A stretch of DNA of 64,000 nucleotides, taken from assembly GCA_016840085.1 (NCBI GenBank), contig JAEOTA010000073.1:47566-111565 (forward strand), read 5' to 3'. A program made the position numbers and the translations under genes. This document shows, one piece after another, positions 17,673 to 25,662 of the stretch. Under the pieces are notes generated by a model. The model did not search any database and was not told where the DNA came from. It saw only the letters and a list, made by a program, of their open reading frames with translations. The stretch's first letter is position 1, and every line of letters begins with the position of its first letter. This DNA is from Promethearchaeota archaeon (lineage in GTDB: Archaea > Asgardarchaeota > Lokiarchaeia > Sigyniarchaeales > SOKP01).

Positions 17673-18746
17673 ATGCCCAAGGTTCAAGGAAACAAATTAA
17701 TAATTGAAAATCAGACAGTTTTTTTTAAATCGTCTGAAGATATGTCAGAGTTAGATGATGAATCAATTGATCTTATTATAACTTCACCTCCTTATAACCG
17801 AGGAAAGACATATTCCTCTGATTTTGGTGAGTTCCATAATGATAGTATGGAAGACAGCGAATATTTCTCATTTTTAACTGAAGTATGGAAAGAATGTTAT
17901 AGAGTTGCTAAGAAGCATGCTATTTTTTTTCTTAATATTGGTGATTCTGCCAATGATCAAGGAAAGTCTGAAAAAGTAGCCTTATCAGCTGAGAAGGCTT
18001 CATGGATACGACTACAAGATATAATCTGGATTAAAACTTTTTTAGGAAGAGGGCATTATACACCTACTGGAGGTTCTAGACGTTTAAACAATATTTGGGA
18101 GCATTTGTATCTTTTCGTTAAAAATAAGAAAGATTATGAAATAGATCCAAAAGCAATTGGAATTCCATATGCAGATAAATCAAATATTGGAAGATACTCT
18201 GATTCAGATTTAAGAGACGCTGGTAATGTATGGCTAATCGGTTATGAAAAGACTACAGGTGCTACAATTAAAAAAGGCCACGAGGCACCCTTTCCAATTG
18301 GTCTTCCTTATAGATGTATTAATTTGGTTCCTAATGTTAAAACTGTTTTAGATCCATTTGGAGGAACATGTTCAACTTTAGCTGCTTGTCTCAAATTAGG
18401 AGTAAAAGGTTATGCTTATGAAAAATATCCTCGAATTAAGGTTATAGAATCAAGAATTTTAGAAGGAAAAGAATATCAAGAAAGTACAGAAAGTCTAATT
18501 CCACATTTAGAATTATCTATAAAATTATTGGTAGAATTAACTTCAAAGACATATAATGAATTACCTAAAATAAAAAGTAAAGTTGAGTATAATATTTATA
18601 GTATACTAAATGAAGTTTTAAAGAACTTAAATTATAGTAGTCCACTTAAATTAAGTCTAGAAAAAAGAATAAAATCTTTTGAACATTCTCTAAATAGCAA
18701 AAGGCAACAAGAAAAAAGATATAAACAAAAAAAACTAACAAATTAA
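17673..18746 (+). CDS. DNA (cytosine-N4 or adenine-N6) methyltransferase, beta class
   Basis: 357 residues. Catalytic motif IV is TSPPYNRG near residue 38, ahead of the SAM motif DPFGGTCST near residue 228. This order is class beta. The SPPY form is commoner in N4-cytosine enzymes. Residues 265-357 form a Lys-rich helical tail that may bind DNA. A TATA-like ATAATAG lies directly before ATG, so the mRNA could be nearly leaderless. No restriction endonuclease is adjacent, so this looks like an orphan methylase or half of a system encoded elsewhere. Confidence 0.9.
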   Translation: MPKVQGNKLIIENQTVFFKSSEDMSELDDESIDLIITSPPYNRGKTYSSDFGEFHNDSMEDSEYFSFLTEVWKECYRVAKKHAIFFLNIGDSANDQGKSEKVALSAEKASWIRLQDIIWIKTFLGRGHYTPTGGSRRLNNIWEHLYLFVKNKKDYEIDPKAIGIPYADKSNIGRYSDSDLRDAGNVWLIGYEKTTGATIKKGHEAPFPIGLPYRCINLVPNVKTVLDPFGGTCSTLAACLKLGVKGYAYEKYPRIKVIESRILEGKEYQESTESLIPHLELSIKLLVELTSKTYNELPKIKSKVEYNIYSILNEVLKNLNYSSPLKLSLEKRIKSFEHSLNSKRQQEKRYKQKKLTN

Positions 18747-18775
18747 TAAAAAATTCAATAAATTTAATTTTGAAT

Positions 18776-19357
18776 TTATTCTTTCTTATAGTTTTTTCCT
18801 ACAGTAAAAGCATTTTCAATAAATTCTCCGACTTTCCAGTATTTATTCCGTGAATATACGAAGGGTTTCAGTTTTGTGATATCTGGTAATTCTTCGGTTA
18901 AATAATAATCATCGGCATAAGCACCCTCTACCTTTCCTATAAAAAGATCATGTCCTTCCTCAATATCAACTATTTCTTTTATTTTAATCGTTTTAACAAC
19001 TTTACACTCAAGATTTAAGGGAGCATGCGTAATCATTGGGGCTGTTTTAAGTTCTCCGTAAAAAACATCAAACACTTCTGATTTATCTACTTCTTTACCT
19101 GAAGTTATACCACAATAATCAGTAACTTCAACCATACCTTCCGAAGGGGTATTCACACTAAAGGTTCCATTCTCTCTGATACCACGATTTGTATAATGAG
19201 TTTCATAAGAAGAAATTGCAATTAATGGAAGTTTGGATTCTACCATTCCAACATATGCTAAAGTCTCAAAATTGGGTTTACCATTCACATTTGCTCCAAT
19301 AAGAACGACGGGCATAGGAAACAAATAAACTCCGAGACGAATTTTATTTTTTGTCAT
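18776..19357 (-). CDS. Flavin reductase-like, FMN-binding split-barrel protein
   Basis: 193 residues of the flavoredoxin/DIM6-NTAB type. It has PMPVVLIGANVNGKPNF at the start, AYVGMVESKLPLIAIS, THYTNRGIRENGTFSVN, and a later GHDLFIGKVEGA. These are the usual FMN contact segments. It is expected to reduce flavin or carry electrons, and is common in strict anaerobes. It is transcribed alone, convergent with the DNA methylase gene (stop 18746 against 18776). Confidence 0.88.
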   Translation of the reverse strand: MTKNKIRLGVYLFPMPVVLIGANVNGKPNFETLAYVGMVESKLPLIAISSYETHYTNRGIRENGTFSVNTPSEGMVEVTDYCGITSGKEVDKSEVFDVFYGELKTAPMITHAPLNLECKVVKTIKIKEIVDIEEGHDLFIGKVEGAYADDYYLTEELPDITKLKPFVYSRNKYWKVGEFIENAFTVGKNYKKE

Positions 19358-19513
19358 TTTAACACCTATAAAATTCTATGGATTAAAATATTTGAATTAT
19401 ACTATTTATAGCTTTATTTTTTAATTTATATGTGTGTCTTTTCATCGAATTGTGATGATTTGAAATGAGGTAGAGAGTATTTGATTCTTCCAAAATTTAT
19501 TCAAATTTAGAAC

Positions 19514-21034
19514 TTATTTGGTAAAAGTTTCTCCGTCTTTTAAGACCATGACATTATCAAAGTTTTCATTAAACCAACTAGGATTATCGGTGTGTACTGG
19601 TATTATTATATCCGGATCTATAGTTTCGATTGTTTTTATTAGATCAGATTTAGACGCATGTCCAGAAGCATGATAACCTCTAGTAAATTGAGGTTTTAAT
19701 TTGCCATCCTCTTCGATAACTTCAAAACCAAGAATATTAAAGCCAAAATTAGAAAGCCAATTATTTAACCGTATAAAATCAAATTCAGATTCTTCTTCGA
19801 ATGCTTCACTGGAAGAATAGAGGTAGGTACCTCCAACTGGTTTTACATCTAATAGATTTTTTAAATCAAAAAGTGAAAAACATACAATATAATTGTCAGG
19901 AGTTTTTGAAATATCTAATGAATCAACATAATTAAAATCAATCTCTTCACTTAGAACTCGACTCTCCCAATAAGGTTTAGTAGTTTTTAATTCATCATAT
20001 ACGAAAATATCACTCGCTCTATCCATTCCATCAACTTTTTTGAGGGCATTTAGTAAATATGCTTCTTTAGCGGTTATTATTAAATTTCTTCCTGTTTTTT
20101 TAGCGATTGATTGAAAAGTTTCTAGTCTTTCTAAATTTCTACTAGTAAAATCTGCAATCATTAAGCCTTTAGATTCTTCAACAGCTTCAAGACAATTTTC
20201 ATAGACGGTCTCCTCAGATTCATTTATATCTTCACGAGCAGCACGAGTACCTTCTATTATCAAAATTGAAGCTTCTTTTGCTTTGTTAATGAATGTTTTA
20301 CTCATTTCTCCTTTTTTACCATGAAGACGAAAATCACCTGTGTATGCCAAAGTTGTATCACCAGAAATAAGGTAACCTGTTGCACCAAATATGGAATGAT
20401 CAACATCGTAACCCTTTATTTCAAAACAAGATGTAAGTTTATCTAAATTTTGAATCGTTCCTTTTTCTAATTGTTTATTTCGCTTAACACATATAGACAA
20501 AAATTCTGCTACTGATTCAGAAAAATTATCTACACTAATGAAATTTCTACTTATTAATTTGTTTTTGTCTGTTTTTACAATTCGACCATCTCTTTTAGTG
20601 AATCTTGGTGAAAAATAAGCAACATCAGAACCAAGCTTACCTCTAGAGATATCTAAGATACCTTTTAGCAATATTATAGTAGTGGGAGATGCTACAATTG
20701 GAAATTCTTTCTTGAGTAATCCAATATTTCCGAAATGATCAAGGTGTGCATGACTAAGAAGAATCGCATTTACGTTCAAAGAGGGAAATGAAGCCATATT
20801 TAAATCAGAAGGAATAATATCTGGTCTGTAAATGTTTAATTTAGGGATTAGGTTCAGACTAATAAGGTCATAGATTCCTCTTGAAGTTCTCCAAGTTAAA
20901 AAATCTTTAAAATAATGTTCGTATTTTTTGAAATTCATTCCAAAATCAAGGAATATTCCCTCTCCACTTTCTTCTAAATATATTTTATTTCCTCCGATTG
21001 TATTACTTCCATCATAAATAGTTATTGAGGTCAT
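19514..21034 (-). CDS. Beta-CASP metallo-beta-lactamase nuclease (RNase J-like)
   Basis: 506 residues. MBL motif SHAHLDH is at 94-100 (H95, H97, D99, H100). A metal-site aspartate lies in AYTGDFRLHGKK. Beta-CASP elements: DFTSRN (motif A acid), GYHASGHAS (motif B His) and PVHTDNP (motif C His). This layout matches RNase J / aRNase J exo- and endonucleases that process or decay RNA from the 5' end. The length is like bacterial RNase J without the C-terminal dimer domain. The insert of 150-210 is less conserved. It is a single gene with a T-rich end. Confidence 0.88.
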   Translation of the reverse strand: MTSITIYDGSNTIGGNKIYLEESGEGIFLDFGMNFKKYEHYFKDFLTWRTSRGIYDLISLNLIPKLNIYRPDIIPSDLNMASFPSLNVNAILLSHAHLDHFGNIGLLKKEFPIVASPTTIILLKGILDISRGKLGSDVAYFSPRFTKRDGRIVKTDKNKLISRNFISVDNFSESVAEFLSICVKRNKQLEKGTIQNLDKLTSCFEIKGYDVDHSIFGATGYLISGDTTLAYTGDFRLHGKKGEMSKTFINKAKEASILIIEGTRAAREDINESEETVYENCLEAVEESKGLMIADFTSRNLERLETFQSIAKKTGRNLIITAKEAYLLNALKKVDGMDRASDIFVYDELKTTKPYWESRVLSEEIDFNYVDSLDISKTPDNYIVCFSLFDLKNLLDVKPVGGTYLYSSSEAFEEESEFDFIRLNNWLSNFGFNILGFEVIEEDGKLKPQFTRGYHASGHASKSDLIKTIETIDPDIIIPVHTDNPSWFNENFDNVMVLKDGETFTK

Positions 21035-21204
21035 TTAACTCAAAAATAATTCGTATTATTTTCTTTACGTTTTATTATATTTAATTATATTTTAAAAGAT
21101 ATTAGAAAAAATCATTTCATTCAATCTGCTTTGTATTATATTAATTTAAATGCATTTAATTTAGAAAGAAATACTTTAAATAAGAATAACACAAAATAGG
21201 AAAC

Positions 21205-22470
21205 ATGAATACTATTCCGAATAATAATATTGGCCATGATAAAACTCAGAAGATTGCAAAGGATTCCCCAAGTTCTTCAAAGATTCTTGAATCAATAATT
21301 TATTTATTGTTTCTGTTAGGTCCTTTGACTGGAAATGTTATTAATGTCTTGTTCCATGTACTTTCCCAAGAGTTCCATGTAAGTACCGAAGATATTTTAA
21401 TTGCCATTCCAGCGTTTATGTTTCCATTTGCGATAACTCAACTTTTCTCTGGTTCAATTTCTGATATTAAAGGTCGAATTCCAGTATTAATTTTAGGATT
21501 AGCTTTGTTTGGAATAGCAATGATTTTAGCAGCCTTATCAATTAATTTAGCGATGTACGCTATTGCCAATGTATTGGGAGGAATAGGATTTGGTTTTATC
21601 AATCCAATCTTGATTGCATTAATGACAGATATAACCACACCACCAAATATTCCAAAAAAGATGGGATATCTTGGAGCAAGTGCAGCTCTTGGTGTTGGTT
21701 TAGGTCCTTTTATTGCTTCTCAAATGATTTTAATAGGTTGGCGGTCAATTTATATATTATTTATTATTATAACCTTTTCCTGTCTAATTTATTTTATAAT
21801 AGCAAAAAAGCCTCCTCAAAAAATACCAGAAGAATCAGGAATTCGTGTTTTACTAACACAACTATCAGTAGAGTGGCGTCGTGCAGTAGTTATTTTAATG
21901 ATATTATCTGCATTTCTAATTGCATACACCTATATTGCAATAAACATATGGACTTCAAGAGAGCTTGCGGGCATTGTTGAAGAAAGTTTTACAGGGGTAA
22001 TTTTAGGTTTAGGAGGAGTTGGAGGGGCGATAATGGGGGCTTTAACAGGATTCTTAATTAAAAAGAAGAGTGTAAAGATGCCTTTTATAATAGGTTCAGT
22101 ATTATTATTAAGCTCATTAGCAATCTTATTAACAATTGGTGATATAACTCGTTCAGAAGTCTTTATCATTTTAGCAATAGGATGGATAGTAGCAGGATTG
22201 TCAGGAGGCATTCTATTTCCATTAGTAACATATTATAGTCAAGTACTCTCACCAGAAAGACGAGGTGCTCTTGCTGGTTCGGTTACAGCAAGCTATTTTG
22301 TAGGAATTGCATTAGTTCCAATAATTTTAGTACCTTTTTCTGATAATTTTGGAATTACAGGAGTTTATTTAGCAATTTTAGTGATATCATTGGTTTTCAT
22401 AATGGTATTTGGATTGTTATACCTATCGGCTAAAAGCTTACTTTTAGAAAGAGGTAAATCTATACATTAA
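21205..22470 (+). CDS. Major facilitator superfamily transporter (drug:proton antiporter-like)
   Basis: 421 residues and about 12 membrane helices. After the first two helices comes GSISDIKGRIPVLILG, a motif-A-like G-x3-D-x2-G-R. Motif C-like GASAALGVGLGPFIA sits in helix 5, which is typical of DHA1 exporters. The N-terminus is a 30-residue hydrophilic stretch. It is divergent from the RNase J-like gene. Substrate unknown; export of a small hydrophobic compound is plausible. Confidence 0.88.
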   Translation: MNTIPNNNIGHDKTQKIAKDSPSSSKILESIIYLLFLLGPLTGNVINVLFHVLSQEFHVSTEDILIAIPAFMFPFAITQLFSGSISDIKGRIPVLILGLALFGIAMILAALSINLAMYAIANVLGGIGFGFINPILIALMTDITTPPNIPKKMGYLGASAALGVGLGPFIASQMILIGWRSIYILFIIITFSCLIYFIIAKKPPQKIPEESGIRVLLTQLSVEWRRAVVILMILSAFLIAYTYIAINIWTSRELAGIVEESFTGVILGLGGVGGAIMGALTGFLIKKKSVKMPFIIGSVLLLSSLAILLTIGDITRSEVFIILAIGWIVAGLSGGILFPLVTYYSQVLSPERRGALAGSVTASYFVGIALVPIILVPFSDNFGITGVYLAILVISLVFIMVFGLLYLSAKSLLLERGKSIH

Positions 22471-22676
22471 TCCTATTATCACTTTAAAATTTATCTTTAA
22501 TGCTTTTTCCTTTTATAGCTAATTATTCTTTTTCATTAGTTCTACATTCTTTATCAAGTTCTTTTTATAACTCATAATCAGAAATATTGTTATCATTCAC
22601 ATGGATAAAAGAATAATAAGAAAATGTAAAATCTGTTATATATCAGATTGAATTAAATAGTTATAAATTATAAAGT

Positions 22677-23003
22677 CTAAGCTTTTATCATTGTCAGCAT
22701 CATTTTAAACGGTTTTAAAGCTTTTAGAGCATGTGGTTCATTTGCTGGCATTAAAATCATTTGTCCTTGTACTAAGATGAATTTTTCATTGGATATAGTA
22801 ATTTCAACTTTTCCATCGAATACATAAACTAATGCATCAAAAGGAGCTGTGTGTTCACTTAAACCTTCACCCTCATCAAAAGAAAACAGGGTAACTATAC
22901 CAACATTCTTATCAATTAAAGTTCTGCTAACAACAGAGCCTTTCTGGTAATCTAACATATTCTCTAAAGTTGAAACTTGAGTTAAATCATTTTTTTCACT
23001 CAT
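22677..23003 (-). CDS. Small cupin-domain protein
   Basis: 108 residues with one cupin barrel. Cupin motif 1 is degenerate (SEHTAPFDALVYVFDGKVEI) and motif 2 is GQMILMPANEPHALKA. The metal histidines are only partly kept, so binding rather than catalysis is possible. It is transcribed alone. Function unknown. Confidence 0.85.
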   Translation of the reverse strand: MSEKNDLTQVSTLENMLDYQKGSVVSRTLIDKNVGIVTLFSFDEGEGLSEHTAPFDALVYVFDGKVEITISNEKFILVQGQMILMPANEPHALKALKPFKMMLTMIKA

Positions 23004-23170
23004 ACAGTCTTCACTTCATTAGGATAAATTTTATTAACTTTAATAGAGAAAAATGCTATATAAGGTTAAACTAGAACATGTTAACAAGAACGAAGATTTT
23101 CCTAATATAAATTAGAAAAGGTGAAACAAAGCAAGAAAATTAATTAAAAATATTTAAAGCATCAGGAAGA

Positions 23171-23737
23171 TTATTCAAATGTTGAACTTAATCTCCATTC
23201 TCTCCCGCAGGAACCACATTTGTATTTCTTTCCATACATACGGGGATAATCACAAATCAGATGAGTTCTATCTACTATTTCATGTATTTGCATTTTATTG
23301 GTGTTTCCACAAATAGGACATTCTCTTCGAGAAGCTCCCTCTACTATTGGTTTTTTAGCAAAATCAGGAGGAGCTTTTTCAAAAAGAAATTCTTTCATCT
23401 CCTTTAAAGGTGTTTCAATTGTTCTTTCTTTCTCCATTTCCTCAAATTGAGAATCTAAGATTATCGGTTTTACTTCCTTCTTTACGTCTTTAAATATTTT
23501 AGTAGGTTTCTCAACTTCTTTTAGAGGTTTAACTGAAATGGTTGTCTTAGCTTCAATTTCTGTAGGCTTTTCTCTTAGAGTCGTGTCTGCTTTTTCTACA
23601 TGAGTAATCTTTTCTTGCAATAAAGAATTTTCCTGCTCTAATTTGGCAATTCTCAATTTTAAGTTTTGATTCTCATACTTCAATCTCTCAATTTTTTTTT
23701 TATATTCTACATGAGATTTTTCCTTGATTTCAGTCAT
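23171..23737 (-). CDS. Coiled-coil protein with C-terminal zinc ribbon
   Basis: 188 residues. Residues 5-60 are a Lys/Glu-rich coiled coil (heptads with LKLRIAKLEQENSLLQEKI). A disordered linker of about 70 residues follows. The C-terminal 50 residues hold a zinc ribbon: CPICG at the first knuckle and CGSCGREW at the second. The layout suits an oligomeric adaptor that binds nucleic acid or protein. It is divergent from the gelsolin-like gene (start sites about 220 bases apart). No family name is known to me. Confidence 0.72.
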   Translation of the reverse strand: MTEIKEKSHVEYKKKIERLKYENQNLKLRIAKLEQENSLLQEKITHVEKADTTLREKPTEIEAKTTISVKPLKEVEKPTKIFKDVKKEVKPIILDSQFEEMEKERTIETPLKEMKEFLFEKAPPDFAKKPIVEGASRRECPICGNTNKMQIHEIVDRTHLICDYPRMYGKKYKCGSCGREWRLSSTFE

Positions 23738-23849
23738 TATAATTATCTTTGCAATTTTTAATTTTTTTTAAGTTGTTAAATATATATTAAATTTCTTTTA
23801 TCAAAATAATAGAGCTCAAATTAAAAAACTTAAGGAAATTTAAATAAAC

Positions 23850-23863
23850 AAATATTTAAAAAC
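23850..23863 (+). promoter_or_regulatory. Candidate TATA box of gelsolin-like gene
   Basis: AAATATTTAAAAAC lies about 100 bases before the chosen ATG at 23961. It is the best TATA-like box in the divergent gap. A longer leader than usual would follow. Confidence 0.3.
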
Positions 23864-23960
23864 AAGTACGAGGATTCGAGAACTCAATTCTAAAAAAAGA
23901 TTTTTAAGTTTTCAATTTATTTATTTTTATATTATTAGTATGTACTTTTGGGAGAGTGTA

Positions 23961-24824
23961 ATGAAATTATATAATATTAGCGAAAAAGGAGAATTAAATG
24001 AATTAGATGAATTAGATTTTGAGGAAATCGATGTTTATCTTGTTGATGATGAGGAAAGAAATACAATATATATTTGGGTAGGACTTAAGGTACCTCAAGA
24101 TAAAAAGGATATCACAGCGGATATTGCAAGAAAAATAGATAAAGAACGTGGAGGATCAGCAAAAATACTAATTATGAAGCAAAAAAGAGAATATGGTTCA
24201 TTTTTAGCTATGATGCATGATCTCAGAAGAGGTCGAATTCCAGGTAAGACAATCGAGCGAAGACCAGAACTTGTTTTGAAGAAACCATCAGAACTTATTC
24301 AACCTTCTATCAAAAAAGAACCCGAAAAAGATAAAAAACTTGCTCACGCTTTTATCCCAATCGAATCCGTTAAAGAGTATAAAGCTCTAAGTGAAATAAA
24401 AATTACACCTGAGATGCGAATAGAAAAATGGTTAACACAACTCAAAAAATATAGAAGTTTTAAGCCAGAAAAAGCAATTGAAGAAGAAAGAGAACAAGAG
24501 GAACTAGAAAAATTAGTGAAACCAGAAGTACTGGAAGAACCCGAAGAATTGAAGGAGACTGACTTAAAAAATCAGGTTAAAGAAGCTGCTTATTATCTTT
24601 CTCAGAATGGATACACCTATGATGAACTTTGCTGGTTATTAGCAGAATTAATCCAGAAAACGAACCTTGAAATGCCTTCAATTGAAGATATAAGAGAAAA
24701 AGCAGAAGAAGTGTTTAATTCAGGTTGTAATTACGATGAGCTCTGTTGGCTCATCTCGGAGATGGACATACTAACTAGAGAAAGCTTACTTGAAGAAAAG
24801 AAGCGAAAGATGTTTCAATACTAG
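23961..24824 (+). CDS. Gelsolin-like domain protein with C-terminal paired YDELCW repeats
   Basis: 287 residues from ATG 23961, chosen because GGGAG lies 6-7 bases before it; an ATG at 23940 in the same frame is also possible. Residues 1-90 are gelsolin-like: an acidic strand DELDFEEIDVYLVDDEE, then TIYIWVG (the IYVWVG-type strand), a helix with AxxxAR-KIDKERGG, and AKILIMKQKREYG. A long charged linker follows (about 95-200). The C-terminus has two helical repeats, AAYYLSQNGYTYDELCWLLAE and REKAEEVFNSGCNYDELCW. Gelsolins bind actin, and Asgards have actin and gelsolin homologs, so actin regulation is inferred. The calcium or actin sites were not verified. Confidence 0.75.
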   Translation: MKLYNISEKGELNELDELDFEEIDVYLVDDEERNTIYIWVGLKVPQDKKDITADIARKIDKERGGSAKILIMKQKREYGSFLAMMHDLRRGRIPGKTIERRPELVLKKPSELIQPSIKKEPEKDKKLAHAFIPIESVKEYKALSEIKITPEMRIEKWLTQLKKYRSFKPEKAIEEEREQEELEKLVKPEVLEEPEELKETDLKNQVKEAAYYLSQNGYTYDELCWLLAELIQKTNLEMPSIEDIREKAEEVFNSGCNYDELCWLISEMDILTRESLLEEKKRKMFQY

Positions 24825-24904
24825 AATTTGTTGTAAGTATAAGGTAACAAAATAAAATTTTTCTTAAAATTAGAATTTTAAACAAGCAAATTCTATCTTA
24901 TTTA

Positions 24905-24935
24905 GTAAAAGCCATATTTTTAAATACATATATAT
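24905..24935 (+). promoter_or_regulatory. Candidate TATA box of the 24976 gene
   Basis: ATTTTTAAATACATA lies about 50 bases before the TTG start. It looks like an archaeal TATA element. GAGGT 8 bases before TTG is the ribosome-binding site. Confidence 0.35.
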
Positions 24936-24975
24936 ATTTATTTAAAGATAAAATCTACAAAAAGAGGTAATAATA

Positions 24976-25593
24976 TTGGCAAATAATGAAGAATTAAGTG
25001 ATGAAGTATTTTGGAAAAACAAGATTAAAGAACATTGGAAAACATTTGCGATCATGATTGCAGCTGGAATTTGTGTGATGATCGGTGCACTATTAGTAGT
25101 GATTTGGTTTATTGAAACCTCTACTCTTGGTGGCATGGGTGAATGGACTTTCAATGATTGGACGTTAAACTATGTTGTTGGTTTCATTATCTTGATAATT
25201 TTATGGGAGCTATTGTTTGTGGGTATTCCAACGGGATTATTTTTTGGCATTGGTGGGTATTTATGGTGGCGTAGATTACCTGATGAAGAGAAGCAAGAAT
25301 TTAAAGATCGAGATAAAAAAGAAAAGGAACATAAAGGTTTAAAAACGGGTGGAGGCGGTGGTGGATTTGGACTCGTTATGTTTATTGCTTTCTGCATGTA
25401 TGTAGCAATTGATGGGAAATATAACACTAAATTCGGTGCTCTCAATCAATTCGGTGATCCCATTATGCCATATAGTTATTTCATTTATTCTTGGTTGCTA
25501 ACATTTATGTGGATGATAATAGTTCTTGGTATTCCAGCGGGAATAGTTCTTCTAATTGTATATTTTACAGTTTGGAGAAAAAAAACAGTATAA
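24976..25593 (+). CDS. Four-helix membrane protein with glycine-rich loop
   Basis: 205 residues, TTG start supported by GAGGT 8 bases upstream. Four membrane helices lie near residues 22-45, 66-95, 132-150 and 172-200. Between helices 2 and 3 is a Lys/Glu-rich cytosolic stretch ending in a run of six glycines (TGGGGGGFG). The two halves share an IP-x-G turn after a membrane helix, so internal duplication is possible. I do not recognise the family. It follows the gelsolin-like gene with its own promoter-like box. Confidence 0.7.
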   Translation: MANNEELSDEVFWKNKIKEHWKTFAIMIAAGICVMIGALLVVIWFIETSTLGGMGEWTFNDWTLNYVVGFIILIILWELLFVGIPTGLFFGIGGYLWWRRLPDEEKQEFKDRDKKEKEHKGLKTGGGGGGFGLVMFIAFCMYVAIDGKYNTKFGALNQFGDPIMPYSYFIYSWLLTFMWMIIVLGIPAGIVLLIVYFTVWRKKTV

Positions 25594-25625
25594 AAAATAA
25601 TTTTTTTTCTTTTTCTTAAATCTAG
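25594..25625 (+). terminator. T-rich terminator region
   Basis: A long TTTTTTTTCTTTTTCTT stretch follows the stop at 25593, fitting archaeal termination of the membrane-protein gene. Confidence 0.35.
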
Positions 25626-25662
25626 TAATAACTTCAAATTAAAGAAAGTAGTAATGAAAGAT

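Noticed and set aside
17676..17690. GGTTCAAG as T-loop of a tRNA
   Set aside because: It lies inside the DNA methylase reading frame and no acceptor or anticodon arm pairs with it. No convincing tRNA was found elsewhere.
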